Assembly (NCBI GenBank): GCA_963712565.1
Contig: CAVQIP010000024.1
Coordinates: 1 to 64,000, forward strand
DNA: 64,000 bases
Source of the DNA: VAZQ01 sp963712565
GTDB taxonomy: Bacteria; Pseudomonadota; Alphaproteobacteria; Rhizobiales; Xanthobacteraceae
Reading direction: 5' to 3'
The notes under the pieces were generated by a model, which saw nothing but the letters and a program-made list of their open reading frames with translations, was not told the origin of the DNA and did no database searches. The first letter of the stretch is position 1; the number at the start of each line of letters is the position of its first letter. This document shows positions 1 to 8,168 of the stretch, one piece after another. A program made the position numbers and the translations under genes.

Positions 1-1517
1 TCGGCGAGCGCGCGGTAGGACAGCGCCTCGGCGAGATGCACGCGGGAAACCCTGTCGGCGCCGTCGAGGTCGGCGAGCGTGCGCGCCAGCCGCAGCACGC
101 GGTGATAGCCGCGCGCCGAGAGCCGCATGGCGTCGGCGGCCTCGCGCAACAGCGCAAGCCCGCTGCCGTCCGGCCGCGCCACCTCTTCGAGCAGCGGCCC
201 GTGCGCGGCGGCGTTGGTGCGCAGCTGCGGCAGGCCGGCTGCGGCGTAGCGCTCGGCCTGGCGCGCGCGGGCGCGCGCGACGCGCGCCGCCACCTCGCGG
301 CTGCCTTCCGCCGGCGGCGGCAGGATGAGGTCGGCGGCGGTCACCGCCGGCACCTCGACGCGCAGGTCGATGCGGTCGATCAGCGGACCCGACAGCCGCC
401 CCTGATAGTCGGCGGCGCAGCGCGCGTTGGGGGCGCGCTTGCAGGCAAAGCCCGGCTCGTCGGCGCGCCCGCAGCGGCAGGGGTTCATGGCGGCGACCAG
501 CATGAACCGCGCGGGATAGGTCACGCGATGGTTGGCGCGCGCGATCGCGACCTCGCCGATCTCGAGCGGCTGGCGCAGCGAATCGAGCACCTGCGGCTGG
601 AACTCGGGCAGCTCGTCGAGGAACAGCACGCCGTGGTGGGCGAGCGAGGCTTCGCCCGGCCGCGCGCGCAGGCCGCCGCCCACCAGCGCCGGCATGCTGG
701 CGGAATGATGCGGCGCGCGGAATGGCCGGCGGTTGGTCAGCGCGCCGCCCTCGATCTCGCCGGCGACCGAGGCGATCATCGATACTTCCAGCAGCTCCGC
801 CGGCGTCAGCGGCGGCAGGATGGTCGGCAGCCGCGCCGCCAGCATCGACTTGCCGGCGCCGGGCGGGCCGACCAGCAGCAGGTTGTGGCCGCCGGCGGCG
901 GCGACTTCGAGCGCGCGCTTGGCGCTCTCCTGGCCCTTGATGTCCTTGAGATCGACGAGGCTGTCACCGGCCTCGCGGATCTTCGGCTGCGGGCGGGCGA
1001 GCACCTGGCTGCCGCGGAAATGATTGGCGAGCTGGATGAGCGAGGCGGCGGCGATGATCTCCATGTCGGGGCTCGCCCAGGCGGCTTCGGCGCCGCAGGC
1101 GGCGGGACAGATCAGGCCTTCGCCGCGGGCATTGGCGCCGATCGCGGCCGGCAGCACGCCGGCGACCGCGGCGATCGAGCCGTCGAGCCCGAGCTCGCCC
1201 AGCACGGTGAAGCCCGCGAGCGCGTCCGCCGGGATGGCGCCGATCGCCGCCATCAGCCCGAGCGCGATCGGCAGATCGTAATGGCTGCCTTCCTTCGGCA
1301 GGTCGGCGGGCGCGAGGTTGACGGTGATGCGCCGCGCCGGCAGCGCGAGCCCGGAGGCGACCAGCGCCGCGCGCACCCGCTCGCGCGCCTCCGACACCGC
1401 CTTGTCGGGCAGGCCGACGACGTTGAACGCCGGCAGCCCCGGCGCCACCTGCACCTGGACATCGACGGCGCGGGCCTCGATGCCCTCGAACGCCACTGTC
1501 GCGACGCGCTGGACCAT
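1..1517 (-). CDS. comM: YifB/ComM family Mg-chelatase-like AAA ATPase (3' end cut by window edge)
   Basis: ATPase of the YifB/ComM family; ComM proteins act as hexameric helicases that extend branch migration during natural transformation, though the role in alphaproteobacteria is less clear. The 505 codons visible run from an ATG at 1517 to the window edge, so only the extreme C-terminus is missing. The N-terminal Lon-like domain (about residues 1-170) starts MVQRVATVAFEGIEA. The Walker A loop reads GPPGAGKSM near residue 225 and Walker B reads LFLDELPEF near 310. Four clustered cysteines (MNPCRCG, FACKR, ARCAAD) lie in the Mg-chelatase part. The long reading frames on the opposite strand here are high-GC shadows. 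Family is certain; function is inferred. Confidence 0.93.
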   Translation of the reverse strand, partial: MVQRVATVAFEGIEARAVDVQVQVAPGLPAFNVVGLPDKAVSEARERVRAALVASGLALPARRITVNLAPADLPKEGSHYDLPIALGLMAAIGAIPADALAGFTVLGELGLDGSIAAVAGVLPAAIGANARGEGLICPAACGAEAAWASPDMEIIAAASLIQLANHFRGSQVLARPQPKIREAGDSLVDLKDIKGQESAKRALEVAAAGGHNLLLVGPPGAGKSMLAARLPTILPPLTPAELLEVSMIASVAGEIEGGALTNRRPFRAPHHSASMPALVGGGLRARPGEASLAHHGVLFLDELPEFQPQVLDSLRQPLEIGEVAIARANHRVTYPARFMLVAAMNPCRCGRADEPGFACKRAPNARCAADYQGRLSGPLIDRIDLRVEVPAVTAADLILPPPAEGSREVAARVARARARQAERYAAAGLPQLRTNAAAHGPLLEEVARPDGSGLALLREAADAMRLSARGYHRVLRLARTLADLDGADRVSRVHLAEALSYRALA

Positions 1518-1711
1518 GCCTGCCCCTGCTCGTCAGGGGGAGGCGTAGCGGAAACCACGGCACGGCAAGAACAATTAGAGAACAGACGAGTCGCCAGCGA
1601 GCGTCCGCGGCGCGCAGGCCGCCAAAAAAGATGTGTGACGCAGCGGAACCCAACGGTCCCTGGGGGCTTTTTTTGAGAGCGTGGAAACTCCGTGGGTGCA
1701 GGAGAGCGCGG

Positions 1712-2314
1712 GTGATCAGCGAGGTTGAGCCGGAAAGCTGGTTCGAACAGCGGCCAAAAGTCATCGTTGAGGACGACGAGCGGCGGCCAAAAGTCGTCGT
1801 TGTAGAAGACGATGTCTTGCTCCGCATGATGGTCGCCGATGCCCTGCGTTCAGAAGGCTTTCAAGTCCTTGAGGCGGCGACTGCACATTCAGCCTTTTTG
1901 CTATTCAAATCTGCTCCTGATGTCGGCGTAGTCATTTCGGACATGCGGATGATCGGCGCGATGAAAGATGGCGCGCTCGTCGGAATGCCCGTCTCTGACT
2001 ACCTTCGCCACTGCGGCTATCGAGTGCTTGAAGCAGCGAGCTCGGACGAAGCCTTGCTTCTGATGCAGAAGCCCGACATCCGGGCCGATGTGGTCATGAT
2101 TGACGTTGGCGGCTTGGGCGCGATGAGTGGGTTCAAGCTCACACAACGGGTCCACACCTTCCTGGCCTCATGGGGACTAGGTGACTGGCTGCTCGGGATC
2201 GGGCGAGGCCTGCGGGCCGAATACATGGCGTTGGGCGTGCCGGGGCCCCTGCCCCCGCTTCTCGCTGCGCTCGTCAAGAACGCAGCCGAAGCGAGCCATG
2301 AGGAAAACCGGTAA
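1712..2314 (+). CDS. Tandem receiver-domain protein, second receiver degenerate
   Basis: About 200 residues. The GTG start at 1712 was chosen because AGGAG sits 8-9 bases upstream. Residues 28-95 form a receiver domain: PKVVVVEDDVLLRMMVADAL supplies the acidic pair, and VVISDMRM supplies the likely phospho-acceptor Asp. A second, N-terminally shortened receiver follows (DYLRHCGYRVLEAASSDEA, then VVMIDVGGLGAMSGF). The last 50 residues match nothing I recognise and no output domain is visible. A 33-bp direct repeat at 1751-1816 duplicates the RPKVIVEDD segment. It may be a stand-alone signalling or phosphate-sink protein, or a decaying fusion of two receivers. No kinase gene lies beside it. Confidence 0.6.
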   Translation: MISEVEPESWFEQRPKVIVEDDERRPKVVVVEDDVLLRMMVADALRSEGFQVLEAATAHSAFLLFKSAPDVGVVISDMRMIGAMKDGALVGMPVSDYLRHCGYRVLEAASSDEALLLMQKPDIRADVVMIDVGGLGAMSGFKLTQRVHTFLASWGLGDWLLGIGRGLRAEYMALGVPGPLPPLLAALVKNAAEASHEENR

Positions 2315-2506
2315 ATCGATGCACCGCGATCCCGGGCGGACAGCGACGCACCCTCAACTCCGGCAGGCGACGCGCCGCAGGCTGCTTGAGACGGCCCTCG
2401 CCAAGCGAGTTGTGTCTCGAATAGCAGCCCGCTGAAGTCGTTTGCAACAATCAGGGCACGAACGCATGAAGCTCGAGCGCTCAGGCCGACGCGCGCGCGG
2501 GATTGC

Positions 2507-3313
2507 TCAATAAGTCCCTGCGGGTCCGCCCCACAAAAAGCCGTAGCCCTGGGTCTTGATGGTCAGCCGCGCGCGGACGAGGTCGCCCGCGGCGCTCAAG
2601 CTGAAGTCGCGCACCGAGAGGACGGCGCAGCCCGGATTGAGGCAGAACGCCGGCTCGGCGCTGACCTCGAAGTGCTGATACTCGACCCCGAGCAGCACGT
2701 CGACGAGCGCGCCCTTGTGCACCAGGTAGTCGAAGCCGCCGCCCGCGTACCAGCCGTTGTTGTTGCGCGACGCGCCGTTGCCGCCCGAGCCAGGCCCGTC
2801 GCAGAGATTGGTGAGCGCCGAGCAATGGGCGTTCTTGAGGTTGGCCGACGCCCAACCGCCGGTCGCGAAGATCATCCAGCGGTCGAAGGCATAGCCCAGC
2901 CGCGGACCCGCCGTGAACAGGTTGGTGATCTTGTGCTCGCCGAACACATTGGGCTCGAAGCCCTGGGCCACGGGCAGGACGCCGCTGGTGCTGCGGCACT
3001 CACGGAAGCATCCGCTCAGCGCCGCTTCCACGCCGACGACCCAGGCGCCCCACTGCCACTGCGCGCCGGCGTGGAAGCCGTAGATGCCGTCGCTGTCGCG
3101 GGTGGTGACGTCGGGCGTGATCGCGCCCGGCGTGGTGAAGTGATGCGTAACGTCGTACCACGCGCCGCCGACGTTGAAGCCGACATAGGCGCCGGACCAA
3201 TCGTAATACGCCACCGGTGCAGGAGGCGGCGCCTTGATCGGCATGTCCGCCGCCATTGCCGATCCTGCGATCGTCGCCGCGAGCGTCACGCTCGCAAGAA
3301 AGAGATGTTTCAT
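2507..3313 (-). CDS. Outer-membrane beta-barrel protein, Omp25/31 type
   Basis: 268 residues. A clear signal peptide (MKHLFLASVTLAATIAGSAMA) is followed by the ADMPIKAPPPAP linker typical of rhizobial Omp25/31 porin-like proteins, then YDWSGAYVGFNVGGAW, the first strand of the eight-stranded barrel family. Alternating glycine- and aromatic-rich strands continue to the end (GPRLGYAFDRWMIFATGGWA, YAGGGFDYLV). It should reside in the outer membrane as a small structural or immunogenic barrel. The C-terminus is TY rather than the usual Phe. It contains five cysteines, two in a loop near CFREC, which is unusual for this family and could form disulfides. Confidence 0.85.
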   Translation of the reverse strand: MKHLFLASVTLAATIAGSAMAADMPIKAPPPAPVAYYDWSGAYVGFNVGGAWYDVTHHFTTPGAITPDVTTRDSDGIYGFHAGAQWQWGAWVVGVEAALSGCFRECRSTSGVLPVAQGFEPNVFGEHKITNLFTAGPRLGYAFDRWMIFATGGWASANLKNAHCSALTNLCDGPGSGGNGASRNNNGWYAGGGFDYLVHKGALVDVLLGVEYQHFEVSAEPAFCLNPGCAVLSVRDFSLSAAGDLVRARLTIKTQGYGFLWGGPAGTY

Positions 3314-3514
3314 CGCTCCCCCCGGCCCGTTGTCGCGTAATCATACACCTGACCGAGGCGCGCGCCTGTCGCGTTTGGGCAACACACAAGACATCTTCAA
3401 TGCGCGGCCTCGTATGCCGCAATGGCAACGCCGCGGCCGCATGCATGTGATAGAAGACCGCAAGCTTCGGCCCTCCGACCGCGATTGCTTCGGCCGATAA
3501 AGGACGCCCATCGG

Positions 3515-4843
3515 ATGCGAGTAAATTGTGCAATGCCGCGCAGCGCCATCCGCGTGGTTGTTTCGGCGTCGCTGTGGTTGCTCGGTTCTTGCATCGGATT
3601 CGGCGTGACGACCGGCTCCGCGCAGCAGCCTGCCGCGAGCGCGCCGATCTGGACCGTGCCGGAGATCGGCGCGCTGCCGAACGACGCCAACGGCCAGATG
3701 GTGCGGCGCGGGCGCGATCTCGTCACCGCCACCTACGCCCATATCGGCCCCGAAGTCGCCGACCCCGCCAAGCGCTTCGCCGGCAACAACCTCGCCTGCG
3801 GTAATTGCCATCTGCAAGCCGGGACCAAGAAGTTCGGCATTCCCCTGTTCGGCCTCTACGGCGAGTTCCCGCTCTACAGCGCGCGCCGCGGCGCGGACAT
3901 CAGCATCGAGGATCGCCTCAATTCCTGCATGACGCGCAGCATGAACGGGCGGCCGCTGCCGGACGACGCGCCGGAAATGCAGGCGCTGGTCGCCTACATC
4001 AAGTTCCTGTCGACCGGCGTGCCGCCGGGGCAGCGCCTGCCCGGGCTCGGCGTCGGCAAGATGGCCGAGCTCGATCGCGCCGCCGATCCCGTTCGCGGCG
4101 AGGCCGGCTACGCCAAGGCCTGCGCGGTCTGTCATGCCCCCAGCGGCGGCGGCATCCGCCGCAGCCTGCCCACCACCGATCTCGGCTACATGGTGCCGCC
4201 GCTCTGGGGCAGCGACAGCTTCAACGACGGCGCCGGCATGGCGCGGCTGATCACGGCGGCGAACTTCATCCACTTCAACATGCCGCACGGCGCCGACTAC
4301 CTGAACCCGCAGCTCAGCCCGGAGCAGGCCTGGGACATCGCGGCCTACATGATCTCGCAACCGCGGCCGCGCAAAGCCGGGCTCGACAAGGATTTTCCCG
4401 ACCGGTTGGAGAAGCCGGTCGACACGCCCTACGGTCCCTATGCCGACGGCCTTTCCGAGCAGCAGCACAAATACGGCCCGTTCGCGCCGATCCGCGCCGC
4501 GGTGGCGCGGCTCAAGGCGGAGCAAGGCGCGGGCGCGGGACGGGCTGACGACGTCCTGCACGGCCGGGAGCGCAGAGGACGCCGAGGGCGCAGCCGATCG
4601 CGGCAGGACACGAAGATGTCTGCGAGCACTCTCCAGCGCGGCGCCGCCGGGACGGCGCTGACGACGTCCTGCCGGCCGGGAGCGCAGAGGACGCCGAGGG
4701 CGCAGCCGATCGCGGCAGGAGCACGAAGATGTCTGCGAGCAACTCTCCAGCCGGCGGCGCGGCCGCAGCGAATGTCTGGCCGCAGCTCGCCTTCGACGAG
4801 TGGAAGGACACTTGCGCGACCTTGCACCTGTGGACGCAGGTGA
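3515..4843 (+). CDS. tsdA: TsdA-like diheme c-type cytochrome (thiosulfate dehydrogenase family) with run-on C-terminus
   Basis: Periplasmic diheme cytochrome. TsdA enzymes join two thiosulfates to tetrathionate and pass electrons to other cytochromes. The start at 3515 has AAGGACG 9 bases upstream, followed by a hydrophobic signal (residues 13-34). Heme motif 1 is CGNCH (95-99) and motif 2 is CAVCH (203-207). The segment LNSCMTRSMNG places Cys138 where TsdA uses a cysteine as axial heme ligand, and HFNMP (Met256) fits the second heme ligand. Family similarity ends near residue 340. The last 100 residues are Arg-rich, run through a 112-bp tandem duplication and overlap the next gene by 115 bp, so they look like read-through rather than true protein. 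Confidence 0.78.
   Translation: MRVNCAMPRSAIRVVVSASLWLLGSCIGFGVTTGSAQQPAASAPIWTVPEIGALPNDANGQMVRRGRDLVTATYAHIGPEVADPAKRFAGNNLACGNCHLQAGTKKFGIPLFGLYGEFPLYSARRGADISIEDRLNSCMTRSMNGRPLPDDAPEMQALVAYIKFLSTGVPPGQRLPGLGVGKMAELDRAADPVRGEAGYAKACAVCHAPSGGGIRRSLPTTDLGYMVPPLWGSDSFNDGAGMARLITAANFIHFNMPHGADYLNPQLSPEQAWDIAAYMISQPRPRKAGLDKDFPDRLEKPVDTPYGPYADGLSEQQHKYGPFAPIRAAVARLKAEQGAGAGRADDVLHGRERRGRRGRSRSRQDTKMSASTLQRGAAGTALTTSCRPGAQRTPRAQPIAAGARRCLRATLQPAARPQRMSGRSSPSTSGRTLARPCTCGRR
4537..4762 (+). repeat. Imperfect tandem duplication, about 112 bp x 2
   Basis: Two adjacent copies (about 4537-4648 and 4649-4762) differ by a handful of substitutions and single-base indels. Each copy holds GACGACGTCCTGC, a GGCCGGGAGCGCAGAGGACG block, and the ribosome-binding and start region of the downstream DUF5996 gene: ATG TCT GCG AGC occurs at 4616 in copy 1 and at 4729 in copy 2. 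The start in copy 1 is in frame with the cytochrome upstream; the start in copy 2 opens the DUF5996 gene. The duplication therefore sits exactly on the boundary between two genes. Confidence 0.9.
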
Positions 4844-5679
4844 TCGGCAAGGTCCGGCTCGCGCTCGCGCCCATGGTGAACCACTGGTGGCAAGTCACGC
4901 TCTACGTCACCGCCAGCGGACTGAGCACGTCGGCGATGCCGTATCGGGGCCGGTACGTGCAGATCGACTTCGACTTTCTCGCGCACCGGTTGACGCTGCG
5001 AATGAGCGACGGACGGAGCGAATGGTTCGCCTTGGCGCCGTGCTCGGTCGCTGATTTTTACGCCGAGGTCATGAAGCGCCTGCATGCGCTCGATGTCGAC
5101 GTCCGGATCTGGACCATGCCGTCGGAAATCGAAGACGCCGTTCCGTTCGAGCGCGATCGCGAGCACGCCGCCTACGATCGCGAGGCGGCACAGCGGTTCT
5201 GGCGCCAGCTGGTGCAAGCCGACCGGGTGCTGAATGTTTTCCGCGGACGCTTCCAGGGCAAATGCAGCCCCGTGCATTTCTTCTGGGGCAGCTTCGATCT
5301 CGCGGTGACGCGCTTTTCCGGCCGCACCGCGCCGCCGCTCTCGGGCCACACCCCGCACCTCGCGGACTGGGTGATGCGCGAAGCCTATTCGCACGAGGTC
5401 AGCAGTTGCGGCTTCTGGCCGGGCAACGGCGGGCTCGGCTACCCGGCATTCTACGCCTATGCCTATCCCGAGCCCGAAGGTTTCGCCGCAGCGCCGGTGC
5501 CGCCGCCCGGCGCCTACAACAAGGATCTCGGGCAATTCATTTTGCCGTACGACGCGGTGCGCACGGCGGTCGCGCCGGACGATGTGCTGCTGCAATTCCT
5601 GCAGAGCAGCTACGAGGCCTGCGCCGACACCGCGCACTGGGATCGGCGCGCATTGGAACGAGCCCCGCCGACGAAATAG
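4729..5679 (+). CDS. DUF5996 family protein
   Basis: 316 residues, no signal peptide, function unknown. The sequence shows the family pattern WPQLAFDEWKDTCATLHLWTQ near the start, then TLYVTASGLSTSAMPYRGR, HFFWGSFDLAVTRFSGR near residue 185, and the Trp/Gly-rich SSCGFWPGNGG near 225. Typical members are about 300 residues, so the protein looks complete. The start at 4729 is preceded by GCAGGAGCACGAAG. The same start region is duplicated 113 bp upstream. Overlap with the cytochrome frame suggests co-transcription, but the cytochrome tail itself is doubtful. Biochemical role not known. Confidence 0.82.
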   Translation: MSASNSPAGGAAAANVWPQLAFDEWKDTCATLHLWTQVIGKVRLALAPMVNHWWQVTLYVTASGLSTSAMPYRGRYVQIDFDFLAHRLTLRMSDGRSEWFALAPCSVADFYAEVMKRLHALDVDVRIWTMPSEIEDAVPFERDREHAAYDREAAQRFWRQLVQADRVLNVFRGRFQGKCSPVHFFWGSFDLAVTRFSGRTAPPLSGHTPHLADWVMREAYSHEVSSCGFWPGNGGLGYPAFYAYAYPEPEGFAAAPVPPPGAYNKDLGQFILPYDAVRTAVAPDDVLLQFLQSSYEACADTAHWDRRALERAPPTK

Positions 5680-5692
5680 AATGCCGCGCTGC

Positions 5693-6637
5693 TCATCCTC
5701 GCCGCTTGGCCTCGATCTTGTCCCAGATCATCGCCGCCGCGTCGGGCCCGCCGAAATTCTTCACCGCGCGGATGCCGGTCGGCGAGGTGACGTTGATCTC
5801 GGTGAGATAGCCGTCGATCACGTCGATGCCGACGAAGATGAGCCCGCGCGCGGCGAGCGACGGTCCGATGCGGGCGCAAATCTCGCGCTCGCGCGCGGAC
5901 AGCTCGGTCTCCTTCGGCGTGCCGCCGCGCACCATGTTGGAGCGAAGATCGTCGGGCGCCGGCACGCGGTTGACCGCGCCGGCGAATTCGCCGTCGACCA
6001 GGATGATGCGCTTGTCGCCGTCCTTCACGGCGGGAAGAAATTTCTGCACTACCCATTGCTCGCGGAAGGTCACGGCGAAGAGGTCGTAGAGCGAGCCGAA
6101 ATTGAGATCCTCCCGCGCCAGCCGAAACACCGCCTCGCCGCCCTTGCCGTAGAGCGGCTTCATCACGATGTCGCCGTGCTCGGCACGGAACGCCTTGATC
6201 TCGGCGAGGTCGCGGGTGATCAGCGTCGGCGGCATCAGGTCGGGAAATTCCATCACGAACATTTTTTCCGGGGCGTTGCGCACCTCGGCGGGGTCGTTGA
6301 CCACCAGCGTCTTGGGATGGATGCGCTCGAGCAGATGGGTAGTGGTGATATAGGCGAGGTCGAACGGCGGGTCCTGTCGCAGCAGGACCACGTCGAACGC
6401 GGCGAGGTCGGCGCGCCGCGGCGCGCCGAGGGTGAAATGGTCGCCCTCCCGGTCGCGCACCTTGAGCGGCTGCACCGTCGCGAACACCTCGGCGCCGCGC
6501 AACGCCAGCCGGTCCGGGGTGTAATAGGCGACGGCATGGCCGCGGCGCTGCGCTTCCAACAGCAGCGCGAAGGTGGAATCGCCTTTGATGTTGATCCGCT
6601 CGATCGGATCCATCTGCACGGCGACGTTCAGGCTCAT
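5693..6637 (-). CDS. gshB: Glutathione synthase
   Basis: ATP-grasp ligase that adds glycine to gamma-glutamylcysteine to make glutathione in the cytoplasm. 314 residues, the normal length. The N-terminus MSLNVAVQMDPIERINIKGD is the family signature, followed by LLRQDPPFDLAY, MKPLYGKGGEAVFRL (ATP-grasp loop), EFAGAVNRVP and the C-terminal LTEINVTSPTGIRAV that forms the metal/ATP site. It ends the run rsmI, yraN, gshB on the same strand, with yraN 18 bp upstream, so co-transcription is likely. Confidence 0.97.
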   Translation of the reverse strand: MSLNVAVQMDPIERINIKGDSTFALLLEAQRRGHAVAYYTPDRLALRGAEVFATVQPLKVRDREGDHFTLGAPRRADLAAFDVVLLRQDPPFDLAYITTTHLLERIHPKTLVVNDPAEVRNAPEKMFVMEFPDLMPPTLITRDLAEIKAFRAEHGDIVMKPLYGKGGEAVFRLAREDLNFGSLYDLFAVTFREQWVVQKFLPAVKDGDKRIILVDGEFAGAVNRVPAPDDLRSNMVRGGTPKETELSAREREICARIGPSLAARGLIFVGIDVIDGYLTEINVTSPTGIRAVKNFGGPDAAAMIWDKIEAKRRG

Positions 6638-6655
6638 CGATCCCCCGGAGCAGCC

Positions 6656-7081
6656 TCAGCGGCTGGCATCGAACGCGGCGGTGATATGGCGCGGAATTCG
6701 GCCCGGCGCCACCAGCATGGCGTCGAAGCGGATATCGCGGATGCGATGGTCGGGATAGCGCGCCAGCCAGGCCTCGGCCGCCGCGGCGATGCGCCCGCGT
6801 TGCCGTTCGGTGACCGACCAGGCGGCGTCGTCCAGGTTCGCGCGCGCCTTGACCTCGACGAACAGCAGCAGGCCGCGGCGGCGGGCGACGATGTCGATTT
6901 CACCGACCGGGCTGCGCCAGCGCCGCGCCAGGATGCGAAAACCCTTGGCGATGAGAAAGGCCGCCGCCCGGCTCTCGGCCGAAATGCCGGTGCGAAACGC
7001 GATCTGGCGCTCGGGACGCGGACCCGGGCGCGGCTGTGGGCCAGGAGCCGGCGTCGGCCCGGTGCTGCGCTCATCGGCCAT
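6656..7081 (-). CDS. yraN: YraN family nuclease-like protein (UPF0102)
   Basis: 141 residues. It contains the restriction-endonuclease-like core of UPF0102: AAAFLIAKGFRILARRWRSP, then GEIDIVARRRGLLLFVEVKAR, where the Asp and the E-V-K triplet are the candidate metal-binding residues. The first 30 residues are Pro/Arg-rich and variable. Its start overlaps the end of rsmI by 11 bp, which suggests translational coupling. This rsmI-yraN pairing is widespread in bacteria. The exact substrate of YraN is not established. Confidence 0.93.
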   Translation of the reverse strand: MADERSTGPTPAPGPQPRPGPRPERQIAFRTGISAESRAAAFLIAKGFRILARRWRSPVGEIDIVARRRGLLLFVEVKARANLDDAAWSVTERQRGRIAAAAEAWLARYPDHRIRDIRFDAMLVAPGRIPRHITAAFDASR

Positions 7082-8012
7082 GGTCGCGGTCCTCGCTGAG
7101 CGCCAGCGCGCGCTGATAGACCTCGCGGCGCGACCGGCCGGTGACGGCGGCGATTTCGGCGACGGCTTGCTTGACCGAGAGGCGATCGAGCGCCGGGCGC
7201 AGCAGCGCGTCGAGATCGATCGCGGCCAACTCCTCCCGCGGATCGGGAGGTGCGATCACGATCGCGATCTCGCCGCGCGGCTCGCCGGCCTCCGCGGTGT
7301 CGCGCGCGAGGCTCACGAGATCGCCGCGGCGCACCTCCTCGTAGAGCTTGGTGAGCTCGCGGCAGAGCGCGGCCTCGCGCGGACCGAGCCCGGCGGCAAG
7401 CTCAGCCAGGGTGGCCGCGATGCGCGGCCCGGTCTCGAACAGAACGAGCGTTGCCGGAATGCGCTTGAGCGCGGCGATGCGCGCGCGCCGCTGGCCTTCC
7501 TTCGCCGGCAGGAATCCCTCGAAGAAGAACCGGTCGGTCGGCAGCGCGCTCAAGGTCAGCGCCGCCAGCACCGCCGAGGCTCCCGGCACCGCGGTCACGG
7601 TGGCGCCCTGCGCGCGCGCCGCGCGCACCAGCTTGTAGCCGGGATCGGAAACGAGCGGGGTCCCGGCGTCGGAGACGAGCGCGATGGCGGCGCCTTCGGC
7701 GAGCCGGGCCAAGAGCTTCGGCCGCGCGGCGGCGGCATTGTGCTCATGATAGGGAGTGAGCGGGGTGGCGATGCCGTAATGGTCGAGCAGCTTGCGGGTC
7801 ACGCGCGTGTCCTCGCAGGCGATCACGTCGGCCGCGGCCAGGACCTCGAGCGCCCGCACGGTGATGTCGCGCAGATTGCCGATCGGGGTGGCGACCAGAT
7901 GCAGGCCGGCGGCGAGCGGCGGCGCGACCGCCGCCTGGCCGTTGAGCACATAGCCTCGCGTCGCCCGCTCGCGGGGCGCCCGGGCCGCCGAATGCGCGGG
8001 AGCGCTCGTCAT
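7071..8012 (-). CDS. rsmI: 16S rRNA (cytidine1402-2'-O)-methyltransferase
   Basis: Methylates the ribose of C1402 in the 16S rRNA decoding centre using SAM. The start was placed at the second of two adjacent ATGs (8012), since TAAGG lies 6 bases before it; a longer frame opens at 8051. Tetrapyrrole-methylase fold motifs are present: GLHLVATPIGNLRDITVRAL near residue 35, CEDTRVTRKLLDHYGI, ALVSDAGTPLVSDPGYKLV and AVPGASAVLAALTLSALP. Divergent from the lipoprotein gene at 8169, matching the E. coli yraL/yraM neighbourhood. Confidence 0.96.
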   Translation of the reverse strand: MTSAPAHSAARAPRERATRGYVLNGQAAVAPPLAAGLHLVATPIGNLRDITVRALEVLAAADVIACEDTRVTRKLLDHYGIATPLTPYHEHNAAAARPKLLARLAEGAAIALVSDAGTPLVSDPGYKLVRAARAQGATVTAVPGASAVLAALTLSALPTDRFFFEGFLPAKEGQRRARIAALKRIPATLVLFETGPRIAATLAELAAGLGPREAALCRELTKLYEEVRRGDLVSLARDTAEAGEPRGEIAIVIAPPDPREELAAIDLDALLRPALDRLSVKQAVAEIAAVTGRSRREVYQRALALSEDRDHGR

Positions 8013-8168
8013 CATAAGCCTTACTGTAGCGGCGCGACCTCGCCCCGTCATGGGCGGCGTAAAAAATCATTATCCTTTTCATTTGGTTAACCATTCACCG
8101 AGAAAATGCCCGATTGCAGGCGTGGACTGGCGCCGACATTATCGGTCGTCGCGCGGAGACCGGCCCCC

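Noticed and set aside
36..1676. Very long open frame on the plus strand across comM
   Set aside because: Arg/Gly/Ala-rich with no recognisable domain; it is the antisense shadow of comM in GC-rich DNA. The same holds for other long antisense frames, for example over gshB, dnaK and pheT.
1645..1680. T-run after a GC stretch (CTGGGGGCTTTTTTT), possible terminator of a small RNA
   Set aside because: The best stem is only four base pairs (CCCA/TGGG) and no promoter or transcript is evident upstream.
2320..2435. 38-codon basic frame after the receiver gene
   Set aside because: No ribosome site of note and no similarity; likely chance.
8065..8100. AT-rich block with GATAAT on the minus strand as an rsmI promoter
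   Set aside because: A -10-like box is present, but no convincing -35 at the right spacing.
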